A stretch of 64,000 nt of DNA from assembly GCA_015039365.1 (NCBI GenBank), contig WION01000006.1, positions 310,001 to 374,000 of the forward strand, given 5' to 3'. Shown piece after piece: positions 1 through 11,959 of the stretch. The notes beneath the pieces are model-generated. The model saw nothing but the letters and a program-made list of their open reading frames with translations, ran no database searches and had not been told where the DNA came from. The DNA comes from Amanita rubescens (Eukaryota; Basidiomycota; Agaricomycetes; Agaricales; Amanitaceae). The position numbers and the translations under genes were made by a program. The stretch's first letter is position 1; each line of letters starts with the position of its first letter.

Positions 1-1332
1 GTGCGACATCTGACGGACGTGCACTAGCTGAGGTTGTTGGCACAAGAAGCTAATAGGAAGAGACAAGAGTTGGCGAAAACGAGAGGCGGCTCAGATCGCA
101 AAGCTGACCTAGGAAATCCTTTGAAGTGGGGTCTAGTTGACACCAAGCATTTTGGAGAGGTCCTAAAACAATATGGTCATGATCTCTCAGAACTCAAGGA
201 GTTGAGAACTGACCTTAAACGAAAAGTGCGGCAAGCTGAAAGCAAGATGCTGAAAGGTAAGCGGAAGTGTCGTAGGCGTTGTTGTTAACAGTCTTTTGAT
301 ATTCTTTTGCAGCTGGAACTAGGAAGGAAGAGATTGCACGTTTCACAAAAGCACAGAATGACAAAGAGTTTGTAAAGATGCTGAAAAGTAGGACACTCGG
401 CCCGGAACATTTGGAGAATCAGACCCAGCTAAGGAGAGGCATTCGGGTAGGCTTTTTGGCTTCCCTGTCTGATATAATAGATTCTGAACTATTGACAGGC
501 ACTGCGTGATCGCATCCAAAAACTGGAGGCGCATTTACAGGCCTCAAAGAAGAAGCTTGCAGAGGCGAACTCGGGGAAACCTAGCTTACGGTACGTATAT
601 GACCAATTCATTCCTATATATTGGGGTCCAACCTTAGTTTCAAGGGCACCTACTCTCGACACGATTAATAGGACCTATCGCAATATCGATCTTACTATTC
701 AGTATCACGCGGACGAGATAACCCATCTTTCTTACCGGATGACTAAACTCAACGTATCTACAACGGTGAAGGCTCAGCCATCATCCCAGAAAGATCACCA
801 ACTGCCTCACAACGATTCTCGTCGCCCATTTAGTGTCACGCCTCATATTGCTGTAACCACAGCAGCCGCCTTGAATGCGGAGAGGTCTGCGCAGAAGTTG
901 AAGAAGGCATTGTTGGCTGCGCGTAAAGCACCACTGCTAAATGACAAGGCAGCACAGGTACCCCCGGCGCGCATCACATTCAAGACTCCACAAAAAATTA
1001 CACCTCCTGACCGTCCTGAATCTACCTTCAAACCCATCGCAGGCCCATTGTTGGCCCCGCAGACACCCGCACTAGAGTGGTCATTCCCAGAAGATAACTT
1101 CAACCCATCCCCGTCGCCACCCACGAGACGAGGGGCCGGACGAACGAAAAAGCACGCCTCGAATGCGCCACTGAAGAAGAGTGTTGGATCTGTCCAAGCG
1201 CCGCAGCCATCATTTGATTGGGGACCTTTACCGGGGTTCAGTCAGCCTGCTTTGGCATCCGTTGGGCCACCAGTTAGTTTGGCACCAAAAATCCCACCAG
1301 GCTTCGTACCCCTTACACAATCCAAGAGATAA
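1..1332 (+). CDS. Nucleoporin Nup159/Nup214-like, C-terminal coiled-coil part (5' partial)
   Basis: The 5' part lies outside the window; the first visible exon begins after an acceptor near base 27. Exons can be joined across introns at about 257-312, 449-499 and 593-641, all with GT-AG borders. The product has a charged coiled-coil region (motifs such as HDLSELKELRTDLKRKV and LRDRIQKLEAHLQASKKKL), then a segment like TINRTYRNIDLTIQYHADEI. A Pro/Ser-rich tail ends in a short FG/PG-like stretch and a stop at 1330-1332. The coiled-coil plus the TINRTYRNID-type segment resembles the C-terminal part of the Nup159/Nup214 nucleoporins that anchor to the Nup82 complex on the cytoplasmic face of the pore. 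That assignment is inference from pattern; another coiled-coil protein remains possible. It is convergent with the next gene, with only 50 bp between stop codons. Confidence 0.5.
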
Positions 1333-1382
1333 TTGATTGTTATACAGTAGGTAGATAGGGTATTTGTAACATCTGCGCCGCT

Positions 1383-2303
1383 TTACTGCGTCTCCGTCGA
1401 TTCCTGCTCCGGGATTACTCGTTGGGACTGAGTTTCGCTACTAGCTTCGTCTTGAATGTCATTTGCTTCGAATGGGTTGTAGATAATGGATTCTAGATGA
1501 GCCAGCGCAGCCTGATGGACATATCCAAGAGAAAAAGGTCTAGTATGGGGCAAATCTGCTATTATTGACAAAATCACTGCGTACCCTCCCGACTTCACTA
1601 AGCTCTTCCTCTTCATCGCCATCGAAGACATCAAAGTTGCCCTCGGAAGCGACAAATGCCTCATCTTCATCGTCGGGCTCTTCAGGATCCGGATGCAATG
1701 AAGCGCATTGCGATAATGCCTCAAAGATAGCCTCCACTACGCCAAAAATGAATCGGCCGACCACTAAATTGAGCGATACTTACATGCTTGAGGATTTTGC
1801 GGGACTATACTCAATTCACGCATAGGAGTGTCGACTTCACCCCCTTGCTCTTCTTCTTGCTCATCCACTTCGTTTTCTGTTCCATTCAGATCTGTGTGAG
1901 AAAGTTGTTGGATCGCTGCGTCCGTCGCTTCGTCCAGCTGACAATATATAGACGGTCGCCCGTCCTGGCGGGAAATCGCGTGTAGCGTTATGGAAGGATA
2001 TTCGATTTGGAAGCCGCGACCAGTGTTAGACATGAATAAGAGAACACTATTCAAAATTTGATAAGATGCCCATAAGAATTTACACGAGACTCACCTTGAA
2101 ATAACATAGAGCGTTCCATGCGCAGCGTCCTCTGCCGAAAAACCCTCAACAGGGGGATCTAGTGTGATAGAAACATTTTTCTCCAAATGAGAAAGAATGG
2201 GAGGCAGATCGGCGAATGAGGAAGGTGTAGAGGCGCTGAGGGAATCGTTCTCCTCTTTTGTCACGTAGCTTGGAACAGCAGCGATCAACGATACAGTGGG
2301 CAT
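1383..2303 (-). CDS. pICln homolog (methylosome subunit / Sm-protein assembly chaperone)
   Basis: Four exons splice cleanly: 2303-2095, 2046-1784, 1736-1585 and 1511-1383, giving 250 residues. The N-terminal half is a PH-like fold typical of pICln: the signature GTLYVISSVLLFMSN followed by GFQIEYPSITLHAISR matches the family core around residues 65-100. After it come the strand IYCQLD and a long acidic segment (EEPDDEDEAF, DGDEEEE), then a C-terminal helix AALAHLESIIYNP. These acidic blocks are usual for pICln, which presents Sm proteins to the PRMT5 methylosome and the SMN complex during snRNP assembly. Family membership is clear from sequence; the role in this fungus is by homology. The start is the first ATG of the exon that carries the fold. 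Confidence 0.85.
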
Positions 2304-3178
2304 CCCGTTATCGAGTTTTTTTTGTTGCTGGAGTAGATGATATCAGAATCTAAAATTATCGCATGTGGCTGTGTAAACTTGTAAACTTTCGAGAAAAAAA
2401 AAAAAAGATCCGCTAGCAACGCTTTGCATCCATCTGGCTTCACGATGTACTGTCCTTCGGTATCAAATATCAAAATACTACCCTTGTTTGCCAAGTCTAA
2501 ATGCCTTAGACCGAGTCGTGGGACTGGGATTTCGGACGAACAAGATTCAAAAGCACCAGGTAATCACCCGAACATGCCTTCGAACGAGGACGGGTCCGAG
2601 TCATTGTCTCAGGCGGGACCTTCGATGAAACATAAAATAAACTGGTTACCGTGATTAAAGGTATCCTACCATGGTTCACTGTTATTCATATGCGATGATA
2701 TCACTATAAGACCTAGGCCTCTTTAACAGAAATCAGTTGAGTATGTCAAAGCCTTAATTCGAAGTGCCACTCGAATCGTACCACGATGACAACGCACGGC
2801 GTATGGCGGTCCCTGGGGTAGGACATATATTGGGTTTCATAGGCAACTAGACATTGTCAGGTGAGTTCCAGCTGCTTAGACGTTGACAATTACTGATTCG
2901 AATTACCAGCTACGCTAAGATCCATAGGATGAAGGACTTGTAGCACAAAACAGTGTTTATTCATTCTGATTTGCTTGTCAAAGCATTCAAGTTGAATTTC
3001 CAGCCACACCCTCTAAATTGCCGTGGATACTGTATTATGGATCATACTGCATATGGCATATGCGAATCAAGTACATGAAGACCTGGTTCACTGAGCATCA
3101 TGATCGTGGGACTGGGAACTTGAGTCAGCATGTGGGACATACTTAAAGGATAACGAGTCATTGTTAGATCGCTGTACA
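2304..3178. other. Intergenic, no supported gene
   Basis: Between two divergently read genes. It holds a run of 13 A residues at about 2394-2406 and short open frames with no family resemblance. Nothing here can be called with confidence; it presumably contains the promoters of both flanking genes. Confidence 0.5.
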
Positions 3179-4083
3179 ATGGCAAACGAAGGACCTGGTA
3201 AGATGCCTGGTCGTCGAGCGCACTGCGGTTAAGATCTAAACGGATTTCAGGTAACCCAAACCCCTGGCGGCGAGAGAGCGCTGGACAAAGCTTTGTTGCG
3301 CCCAAAGCGAAGCTACTGAAGTTACGGTTGGTAGCTGTCGGTCGCAATGGAATGGATAGGTATGCCGTAGTCCCATTTCCGCCAACATACGGAGTAAGTG
3401 ACATCGATTTTTTTCCCGAAAATAACTAGAATACATAATTCAGGCGGCCAAGACATCAGCTGTCGAGGCGTTCAAGCAGTACATGGTTAATCCAACCCCC
3501 GATGACATTCTACTCCGCTGTTCTGCACGGAACAGGGAAGGAGGGTGTATATGGGCGGACATGGTACCGCTAGACTGGGATACTGTAATGCAGGAATTTA
3601 ACGGGGAAGTCGGCGTATTCTGGAAGAAGGCTTTTGTTCGAGGAAAGGTTTACATCTCATACGGTCACGTTACTAACGGATATGAGACGATCTGGACCTG
3701 CGTGTCAATGGGGCAACCCACTATTGATCGTCCGGAATCGTACGAGGTGAGGCGCTTGACCTACGCTTTTTCTCGAACTCGAATGCGAACCGGAATCTAG
3801 AAAGCGATTGAATATATTACAAACTTCAAGGCCAGTCATCATTTATCTGACCAAGTTCAAGGTGAGCAAGCAGTCGTTTCTTCATGCACTTATGGTAAGC
3901 TCATATCTTTCGCCAGGCGTGAACCTGCGCGAAAAAAATGTCACTTTTTACACATTCACGTCCACCTTTCAGAATCATCCCGGCTCATGGGAGATGTTTC
4001 CGCCCGCGACGCAGACCGATGATTATCTGTGGCGTCAGTTTGTCCCCGAGCCTGCTCATGTTCTAGGCTTTAAAATAGATTAA
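3179..4083 (+). CDS. Uncharacterised protein, five exons, about 230 aa
   Basis: A complete gene can be spliced from ATG 3179 using introns 3198-3250, 3394-3443, 3747-3800 and 3862-3916, all GT-AG and 50-55 nt, ending at TAA 4081-4083. The product begins MANEGPGNPNPWRRESAGQ and holds a central block (RDGM-like GRNGMDRYAVVPFPP, then DDILLRCSARNREGGCIW, then FWKKAFVRGKVYISYGH) before the C-terminal WEMFPPATQTDDYLWRQF and VLGFKID. Strict phase agreement over four introns and the aromatic-rich composition argue that it is a true gene. I see no signal peptide, membrane helix or recognisable domain, and I do not recognise the family. A Trp/Cys-rich, globular cytosolic protein is the simplest reading. 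Confidence 0.7.
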
Positions 4084-4774
4084 GAATATGAATGACATGT
4101 CTATCTGCAGCTCAATTGCAATGCATTACGTTTCCACGTGTGTGAGACACGATGGGCTTTCCGGCACTGTTCAGCTTGAAGACTTCTCTGCAACACAATG
4201 TCGTGATGGCAATTACTTGTTGGTGCATGTCAGTGGTCGATCAATTTGATCGATGCCAGAGGTTGATCGATGGGATAACGTGCGCCCCTGTCTGGTTGTT
4301 CCAGACTTTGCATCTAGGCATATAAATGGAGGCTTGGCGTGAGTGCAGATAAATGTATATTTGTTATTGAAACAAGGTTCTGCCGACGCCCTGACCATTT
4401 CCAGGGCATGCACCTCCATACTACGGTACCAGATGCCAGTTAAGGAAGATATTTGATTTCATATCTAGTCAATGATCGCGATCATTGATACTGAACGTTC
4501 ATCAACCTCCCTCAGCAATGACATTCAAGTTGAACAACTGTATCGACTGCTCAGGAGCTCATTGACGATTCTCAATGCGTCGAAAATGATTGATATTTAT
4601 TACAAAAAAGGGTACAACAAAATTTGGATTCATCGCCTGTGGCGTAATTACTTTTGCATAAAAAGTGGCGTAAAGAGGGTGTAGTCTACACGTAGGTAAG
4701 AGTGGTTAGTTGAGAAACGCAATATACACATAATCTGAAAAGATTTGAGGTCTAAATATGGCGGGACCAGATTA
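4084..4774. other. Intergenic, no supported gene
   Basis: Lies between convergent gene ends. Contains small GATC-based palindromes around 4215-4275 and AT-rich sequence near 4590-4640. Only short unrelated open frames are present. Confidence 0.5.
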
Positions 4775-5446
4775 TCAGGCCTGGCTCTTCTCGGGAACTG
4801 CAAAATACATTTCCTCTGGAGTTGCCCTGGGGCTAATGCGCAATTTGTGCGCCAAGGATCCAACCAGCAAGAAGATGCAAAGAACCCCTGTTGGAACATT
4901 GGGTAATTGCCTTGAATTAAAGAGAGGCAAAACTAACATTGTATCCACGCAATCGCTTCAATGGCTATTACCTTCTTACACAGACCAGCAAACGGTTGAA
5001 AAGCTGGGGGGTAGTGTGTAAATCCATGGGCTGTGCAGTGTGTTCCACGGTATGGTGTCCCAGTCCGTATGAGGCCCGCGCCAACGCCCCAAAATACAGC
5101 CTGGATAAGTGCACATATTGAAGCGGCTGTATGAAGTCAGACCACTATCCGAAGTGACGGATATAGAACTCACTTGCAACGCCGATCCAGAAATGCATCA
5201 AAGTGAACAGTAACGTGAATATCGATGCGAAGAGTAGAAGACCGATAACATTCTTAAACTGTTTGGTCGGGTAGTTTGTATCCGAGTTTCCGTGCTCGTG
5301 CAAAATCTGCGAGACGAGGCCGAGTTCCGAACATGCTGTGATACAATTAAGATAAGAACATAAATGTAGAATCATCGGAGCATACTGAATGCAAAGAGTA
5401 GGAAGAATAAGATCCCATAGGCAAGGGCTCGGCGCGAGAACCTCAT
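4775..5446 (-). CDS. MARVEL-type four-helix membrane protein
   Basis: Four exons join from ATG 5446 to TGA 4775-4777, giving about 174 residues. The intron between exons 2 and 3 (47 nt) fits only with the acceptor CATACAG, which makes the frame continuous through FWIGVATASICALIQAVFWG. Hydropathy by eye shows four membrane segments: AYGILFFLLFAF (near residues 9-20), FKNVIGLLLFASIFTLLFTL (47-66), ASICALIQAVFWGVGAG (77-92) and AIAWIQWVLCIFLLVGSLA (130-148), with both ends cytosolic. A hydrophilic His/Pro/Cys-rich loop lies between helices 3 and 4. This layout is that of fungal MARVEL-domain proteins (membrane-associating, cortical or eisosome-type). The fold call is inference from topology; no catalytic residues are expected. 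The tail ends in a charged stretch with sequence PEKSQA. Confidence 0.65.
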
Positions 5447-7000
5447 TCTCTGCCAAAAAGGTGTCTCAACTACGTCGGGTGGTCAGCAAGTGCTCAGTAA
5501 TGTTGTAAGTGAAGGTACCTGGGGGTTCATATACCATTCTGACGACAGGACCGGGGAGGAATGCTCTGGGCAGTGAAGGAGTTCTTATACAATCGCGTCG
5601 TGGAAAAGCCGGAACGATCACATTCATTCAGTCGACGGCTAAGCCCGGCTCAGCGCTCATTCATCCTACTGGGATCACTAAGTACCGAATCGGACGTGAC
5701 TAGCCGATGTCTTGCGTCGTCCCGTATTGAGTTTGTCCAATGTTCGCCGCGGAGCACCACATGTCTATGGGTGATCATTTCTCATCTCGTCAAGCCTGAA
5801 CCGATGGCAGGCAGGGTGACGAGTGGTCGTGCATCGTGCGCGACTATTGCCGATATCTTGACATTGTGAGAAATTGAGTGAGGTCGAGAGCTGTATATAT
5901 ATTTGACCATGTGAACATGTCGAAGAAGTGGCATTCGCAACCATCTCTACTTGTATCCCGGTAACGAGAATTTCTTGCTATTCTGTTCGATTGGCGTTTG
6001 CTGGTCAAGGCGCTGTGTTTGTGGTGACCGCGGACGGACCGTGCGGACCGTAGCAACGATTTACAGTTTACCACGCGCCGCGCGCACGTAATCGTAAGCT
6101 CGTCATTGCAACTCAAGTGCCAGATATCTCCAGAAACGCTCCGGCTGAATGCAAAGGCGTGCCTTATTACGGCTGCTGCAAGCCAGCACAATAAAACTGT
6201 TACAGCAATTGTCATCTATTTTTACACGTTGAGTAAGTAACGCAAGCAACAACTGCCAACCTCCACCGCTCCTACCATTAAAAACGTACCACATACCTTG
6301 TGCGAGGAATTTTGCCAAGTTTTGACCCGGTGTTGAACTGAAAGGAGAAGATCTGGTTATGTGGGTTCTTGGGAATCTGGTGACATTTGATCATTGAATA
6401 TTGAAATCCGGGATCCCACGGAGACCATTTCGGGACAGCATGGCGCGCCCATTGCCCAATGACCTGGCTACTGCATAATAGTATTTCTTTTTCATCTTGG
6501 AGATTAGTCATTTGACAAGTTGCTTCCAGAAATGCACCGAGATGACTCCATTAGAGGCGAATGCGGAAAGTCCGGCTAGTAAAAACCCATGACTCTTGCG
6601 CGTCACACGCTTTAGCAGTGGCACAGACGACGAGGTAAAACAGAAGTTCCTTTATTCCTCCCCGAAGCGCTAAATAAGCGCCTAAACGTCTGGTCCGTCA
6701 CCCTTGGTGGTGTGATATCTGGGGTATTTCAAATCTGATTCGCATCGAAAGGGAATTCTAAACGGGACCTATACAGGCCTCATGTACGGAAGCCGAGAAG
6801 GACATGGTCTACAGATCCATCATGATTACCATTTTCGGCACAGTGTTAGGGGGTCTTGGAACTGCGTGACAGAAATGAGCAATAATATTTGTTTCGGCTT
6901 GTCGGCTTGCCGAGCCGAGTTCCGCAACTTCTGGACAACAATTACATAATTAGATATTTCAACCTAGTATACATAATACATTGTACTCATCAGCGATTTT

Positions 7001-7130
7001 CCCTTTGGACCCTTTCGTCACTTTTGAAAGGGACAAAAGGGCCAAAGGGGTAATTTACTCGAAGGGAAGGTCTTTTTTACTTTTAAAAGTTATTTTTGCA
7101 CTTTCACAACTTTTCAAAGTGGTCAAAGGG
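7001..7130. mobile_element. Possible MITE-like element with nested inverted repeats
   Basis: The left end CCCTTTGGACCCTTTCGTC is matched imperfectly by the reverse complement of the right end (CCCTTTGACCACTTTGAA at 7113-7130). Inside, 7001-7050 forms a second hairpin on its own: CCCTTTGGACCCTTTCGTC against GACAAAAGGGCCAAAGGG. The 130-bp size, terminal inverted repeats and absence of coding potential are as in MITEs. I see no certain target-site duplication. It could instead be a chance palindrome-rich AT tract. Confidence 0.4.
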
Positions 7131-7206
7131 TTTAAAGTATGATAACAATGTCTATTCTCAACTACGATTCTACGAATGGACATTACAGGCCAGATGTATC
7201 ATATAT

Positions 7207-7334
7207 GGGGATGTAAGAAGCGGAATGACACCGGATGCACTCAACATTGTACGGGATCCATGTCAATGAGGTCCAGAAACGAGGATGTGAGAAGTGGGAT
7301 GGTGCGGGATGCGCTCAGTGTCGTGCAGATTCCA
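7207..7334 (+). repeat. Decayed tandem repeat, 74-bp period
   Basis: A unit starting GGGGATGTAAGAAG at 7207 is followed 74 bases later (7281) by GAGGATGTGAGAAG. Over the first 54 aligned bases there are 17 mismatches, of which 15 are transitions and 2 are transversions (counted by eye). The transition excess is what repeat-targeted C-to-T mutation leaves behind. Confidence 0.5.
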
Positions 7335-9947
7335 CGGGGTGTATACCTCCTCGATCTGAAAGAGGGCCGAAGAGCGCCAGACCCAAGCATACGAGTGGTT
7401 ACGCAAATGGCATGGCTGGGCAATCATCCTGAGTGCAGCAGGAGGTGAAATCCTTCTCACCGTGTCACGTAATGAACGAAGTCGCACGAGACACGCACGA
7501 AAGCGATATGAGAATATAAGCGTGGTCGCTTGTGGCAGTTGGCATGGAAACTTCGAGAGAGATGGTGAGCTTGGTGGTGTACAGGTTAGGCATAATGCAG
7601 GAGAGTGTAAGCACGACAGCAAACAGAGTAGGTATTAGACGTACCATGCAGCGGTTGGGCAAGTATGGTGGGAGGTGAAGGCATCTGACCCACCGAAAAA
7701 CTCATACACTCACCTTCGCTGCTACTTTGAGGGTGCTACAGCTAACAGTGGGGAAGGGCAAGCTACTAATAAATGGCCATTAGCATATGTGCATATAGTC
7801 GCCAAATACATTGTCGTCGGCAGTAACAATCTTCCGTAACACGCGAAGACACCACTAAGCAAGCATGAAGCCGTCAGTCAACAATCCAATGAAATCGACA
7901 ATGGACGATTGCAACTCAACTGAAAAAGACCGGGTATACTGATCCGAACCAACTGAGTCACGGCTCGGAGGGAGGGGCGGCTAACAGACTAATGCGGCCT
8001 GGTATAACCAAGGCGGCACTTAGACAGCGCACCTGGCGAGTACGACACAGTAGGTAAGGGACAGCACTGTGGCGAGGTAGCAATGCCGCAGCGGGGACTT
8101 GGGGATAAGCAGTGGCACCGGAAATCAGGTGAACGGCACCATGAGGAACTGCGGCATGGGTTGATTGGGTTGATCTAGTTCAAGAAAAATCATGTACAAA
8201 CAATGTGATGTGACCAGGCACTGGACCCCATCATCGAAACAGGAACTAATGTAGACCATGTCCTTCTCGGCTTCCGTACTCATGACTCTAGCCCAACTTT
8301 CAGAATATCCACGTCCCTGATATATTGTGAAAAAAGGATAACTCTTGGAACGGTTAGACATATGCTTGGCATAAGTGACGTACGTCATACATCCGCAACA
8401 GGTCACTTGCAATTGCTCCTCCGCAAAGCAAGGACACGCACTTTGTGAGTGTCCGACTATCCAAGTGTCGGCGCCGTAGTTTCCCGAGTATTTGGAACTG
8501 CACCGCACACAGGAAATCCTTGATAGGACCGGTACCTATATGATATGTACCCCAAAGTTAACCGCCTTACCTTCCTCGCGTGATGCGTATCAAAGACCCC
8601 TGCGTCTCATTCTAGGAACCCGCGTCGAAATTAATTTGAACCAACTTTACTTTCGGAATGGCCGTTCGGCGTTCACGATAGCCAACTGTCACTGCTTGCC
8701 ATCACGATGATGGGTGGCGGTGTACCCCCCCACAAACGTGTTCTTCCAGATCGTTTGGACAGCATATATCATTTCACAGCTTGAAGGATGGAATGATGCA
8801 ACCCTTTCCGATCCTTCATACGTGGTGAAATGCGATGTACATATGTCGTCTTTGATCATTGTTGATTTGACAGATGTCGGTAGCATCCGATTCTTTGAAC
8901 CAGAAATAGAACGCACATGCGAAGGTATCCGCTTGGGGATAACGATTTGTGCTTGTAGCTTCTATAGTATCAACTCGCTTAGTACTTAGATTGCTCGCTC
9001 ACCTATATAGACGTCCTCTTTGGACAAAGGCGCCTGTTGCATATATGAACAAGACGCGAAACATTGAACGAACTTACCTTTTCTCAGAGGCGTACGCGTG
9101 ATTGCTACCGAGGTGGCAGTGGTCGTCCTTTAGCGGCTCTGAAGATGTCGATCGTCAACAATGACCACGGCAGTAGGCAGCACTGCATCTTGGTTTGTAT
9201 TGTGACACACACGTTTGGCTTTTGCTAAGTAGCAGATATATCGATACTCTCCACTTTCAGTTAGTCATTAAGCCCCTAGGCGACGAGCGATACGATCATC
9301 ATGGATCCAGCATTAGCATGTAGGACGGTGGCGATGATGACGAGGCACGCGTACGCCGCAGATCACTGCAACGGGTTTAGATCTGCAGGTATTTCAGCTG
9401 CTAACGGGCCGTTTCAATCAATCAGCAAGACTGCGGATGTATCCTCGTGAACAGGAAACCCTACCTTTCGAACGTGCGGGCTAGTGGTCGCATCTTGCCA
9501 TAATATAGCAGAATGCTTACAGTTCTGACGCAAGTTAGGCACGATCCGATCGCGAATGGTTGTGGCGGGTGTTACTCCACTTCCTCTATATCTGTGATGC
9601 GGATACGACTTGGAGTGTGTCAAGATGTTTATAGTGTACGTACTCGATAGCCTCCAGCATGTTCTGGAGCATGTACATTCCATGAGGAACCTGCCAATTA
9701 TTAGGTACAAGTACCATATGAAGAACGGGTATTATGCGGGGTGTTGTGATGTAGTATATAGAAAGTAATCAATTGAACTTTAAGCCAACGAGCGACGCTT
9801 TTGTAATCGAACTGGATGCATGTGTTTGTAACCTAGAATACAGGTAAAATGAGGTGGATATATCGAATTGATCATGACAATAAATTCCAAAAGAGTGAGT
9901 GCGGTGGAGAGCTGAATATTGCAAAAAAATGAGAGGAATGCGTAAAA

Positions 9948-11643
9948 TTAAAGGAAAGCTAATTCGGCCACTCGCCGAGCTTCCTCGTCTTCAATGGCGC
10001 TTGTTTGCAAAAGTAAGCTCGCTTGGTTGTGCAGGGTCGGAGAAACAGCTTGTCTTGGCGTGATAGTCATCGCATCTTCCAAACTGCGCCTCCCACCTGT
10101 CCAAGGCAACGGAAACGTTGGTGAAGGGGGTAGGGGTAACCGTGACGCGTCAAGCGCGTAGCCTTGTTTCGATCCATCGTTGGGTTTTGTCCGCGACAAC
10201 GTATTGGCAACGGATCGACGCATATTGGTCAGGGACGCAGAAACTCTCGGCCGCTTTGGCGGATCCTGTCCAAATATAGCCCGCTTTCGACGAGCTTTAA
10301 TTTTCTGATAGTCATCGGGTAGATCCTGCAGTGCCTCGACATCTGAATCTTCAGGAATAGTATTCGGAATGGCTAGTTCAGGCAAAGGCCCTTCCTTGAT
10401 GGGGCCTTCCACTATCATTGGAATGCTCCTCCCACCAATCGTTTTCATAGAATCAGTCGTGAATAGCGAAGATATTGTGGTCGAACGGGACGACGTATCC
10501 AGAGAGGGGGTGGCGAGCGAAAAAGATGAGTTTGATACAGAAATGTTTCTCTGGAGACCTCGGGCATTCCTTGGTTCTGGTTCCTCCGCCACGGGAGAAA
10601 GAGAAATAGTAGGGGAAGTTAGTCCCGTGGGAATTGAAAGTACCAGTTCAAGATTCGTTTCATCTAGTAACCCGTGCTTCGCGGTGGATTCAGGCGGCGA
10701 CGGTGGGAGAGCGTCTAAAGCTGGCGAGTACAGATTAATAGTACTCGATGAAACAGGTTTGAGGTGAGGCTTTGGAGAAGCTGGGGGGGTGGGTACTGGC
10801 GATAGCGGAAGAGGGAGTAGCGACGGCGAGAGCTGCCCGAGCTCATGGCTGCACTCTGTCGGATTCTGCGATCTACCTGCGCCATCCAATACAATAATTG
10901 GGGGAGGCTTTGGTGAAAAGCCCAATTTGTCTTGCCTCTCAAATGAGGGCGAAATTATTTCCTGGGATGAAGAGTCCTGCTGAGACGGTCTGCTAGGTAG
11001 CTCAGATTCCTGGACGTTCATGCCATCGTGTACCTCATTGAACGTGACTAGGGCCGACCCGCCAAACTTGAAAGACTTGAACCGTTCTTCGTCGTCTTCC
11101 CCTGAACGGTGCTTGGCTTCCCATTTCCTTTTGATCAGGTCTGCCGGAGTTACAGTCTCTATGCCAGTTGGACTATTGATTGTTACGACTGTTTCCTCGG
11201 CGGGGTACGTGACAGGTAAATGCTTGTCCTTTTCCCTTTCCAGACGGCTCAAATCTTTGTTCTGCGTCAGTGGAGGAAGCAAGCCACGCTCGCGCAGAGC
11301 AGCATCACGCCTTTCCTTGGCAGAATGGGTGTCTAGGGGGCTAGGAGCACGGATGCCAAGGAACGGCCCCGGAGAGGTCGGGGAAGATGGCGATGGCAAG
11401 TGAGGAATATTGAGCCGGATCTTGGGTTTCAAGAAATTTAGGATAGTTCGCGATTTCGATCTGAAGAAAGTCATTAACCAAATTAAAAATGGTTTGGATG
11501 GAGAAGAGGACTAACTGAGGTGACGGTTGAGGTGGCGGCGGTGGCGCATTGTCGAATGCAGAACGGGGAGCGCTGAGGTCGGAAGGATCAACGGGGGAAG
11601 GGGGAGGGGAAGGGAGGGAGTGGTGGGGGAGAAGAATGAACAT
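9948..11643 (-). CDS. Large disordered Ser/Pro-rich protein
   Basis: A 5' exon beginning at ATG 11643 joins across an intron at 11461-11515 to one long exon 11460-9948; the junction codon completes the sequence PQSKSRTILNFLKPK. The product is about 545 residues, very rich in Ser, Pro and Thr, with a basic N-terminal motif, repeated proline tracts and a folded-looking block TYPAEETVVTINSPTGIETV followed by a helix DLIKRKWEAKHRSGEDDEE near residue 125. A basic segment IKARRKRAIFG and a cluster RPRVSASLTNMRRSVANTLSR lie in the last quarter. No catalytic domain is visible. It may be a regulatory or cytoskeletal scaffold; I do not recognise the family. Further 5' exons between 11644 and 11902 are possible: a frame with AASQNS-type sequence can be spliced in, so the start is uncertain. 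Confidence 0.65.
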
Positions 11644-11959
11644 GACTAACCTTGAATTTTGAGAAGCAAATCGATTTTTTCTAGTTTCTCGAGGTGAATG
11701 TGAATTCAGGGTCGTACTTAGTCGTCTTCCAGATCCGATGCGCGTGATAGCCGAGATCCACGCGAGACTCCACCGCCGAGCGGGGAGAGTTTGTTGGTGG
11801 TGGGACATAAGTAAAAGAGGGGGGAGGCTGGCTGGTATAAGTATACTGTTGGACGCGGACTACATACTGTTCCGCAGGAGGCTCATGCTGATCTACATAC
11901 ACTGCTTAATTCATTCAGATCCGGGCTCCATAAGGTCATTTCCTCCGCTCTAGCACCGC

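Larger units (their letters stand above)
6785..8278. repeat. 29-bp perfect inverted repeat pair, arms 1.4 kb apart
   Basis: The 29 bases at 6785-6813 (start TACGGAAGCCGAGAAGGACA) recur as the exact reverse complement at 8250-8278. Sequence just outside both arms also shares a CATG. No open frame resembling a transposase lies between the arms, and no clear target-site duplication flanks them. They may be ends of a non-autonomous element or two copies of a coding fragment (one frame reads TEAEKDMVY in both). Confidence 0.6.
5447..9947. other. 4.5-kb gene-poor stretch
   Basis: No open frame here reaches recognisable protein similarity, and I could not splice a convincing gene. It contains a MITE-like inverted-repeat element (7001-7130), a 29-bp perfect inverted repeat (6785-6813 and 8250-8278) and a decayed 74-bp tandem repeat (7207-7334). 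One short forward frame at 6780-6868 has a membrane-helix look (MVYRSIMITIFGTVLGGLG) and could be the relic of a small membrane protein. The contrast with the tightly packed flanks suggests an accessory or transposon-eroded island. Confidence 0.55.

Noticed and set aside
5561..6511. Several 70-125-codon frames on both strands
   Set aside because: They contradict each other and none shows a family motif; treated as non-coding.
8125..8508. 127-codon reverse frame
   Set aside because: No family resemblance, no spliceable neighbours, and it overlaps one arm of the inverted repeat.
9414..9710. 98-codon reverse frame
   Set aside because: Isolated, composition not protein-like, no clear splice partners.
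11681..11902. Reverse frame with Tyr/Pro-rich N-terminus as extra 5' exon of the disordered gene
   Set aside because: No splice pair keeps phase with the next exon without forcing a stop; left as an uncertainty in that gene's entry.
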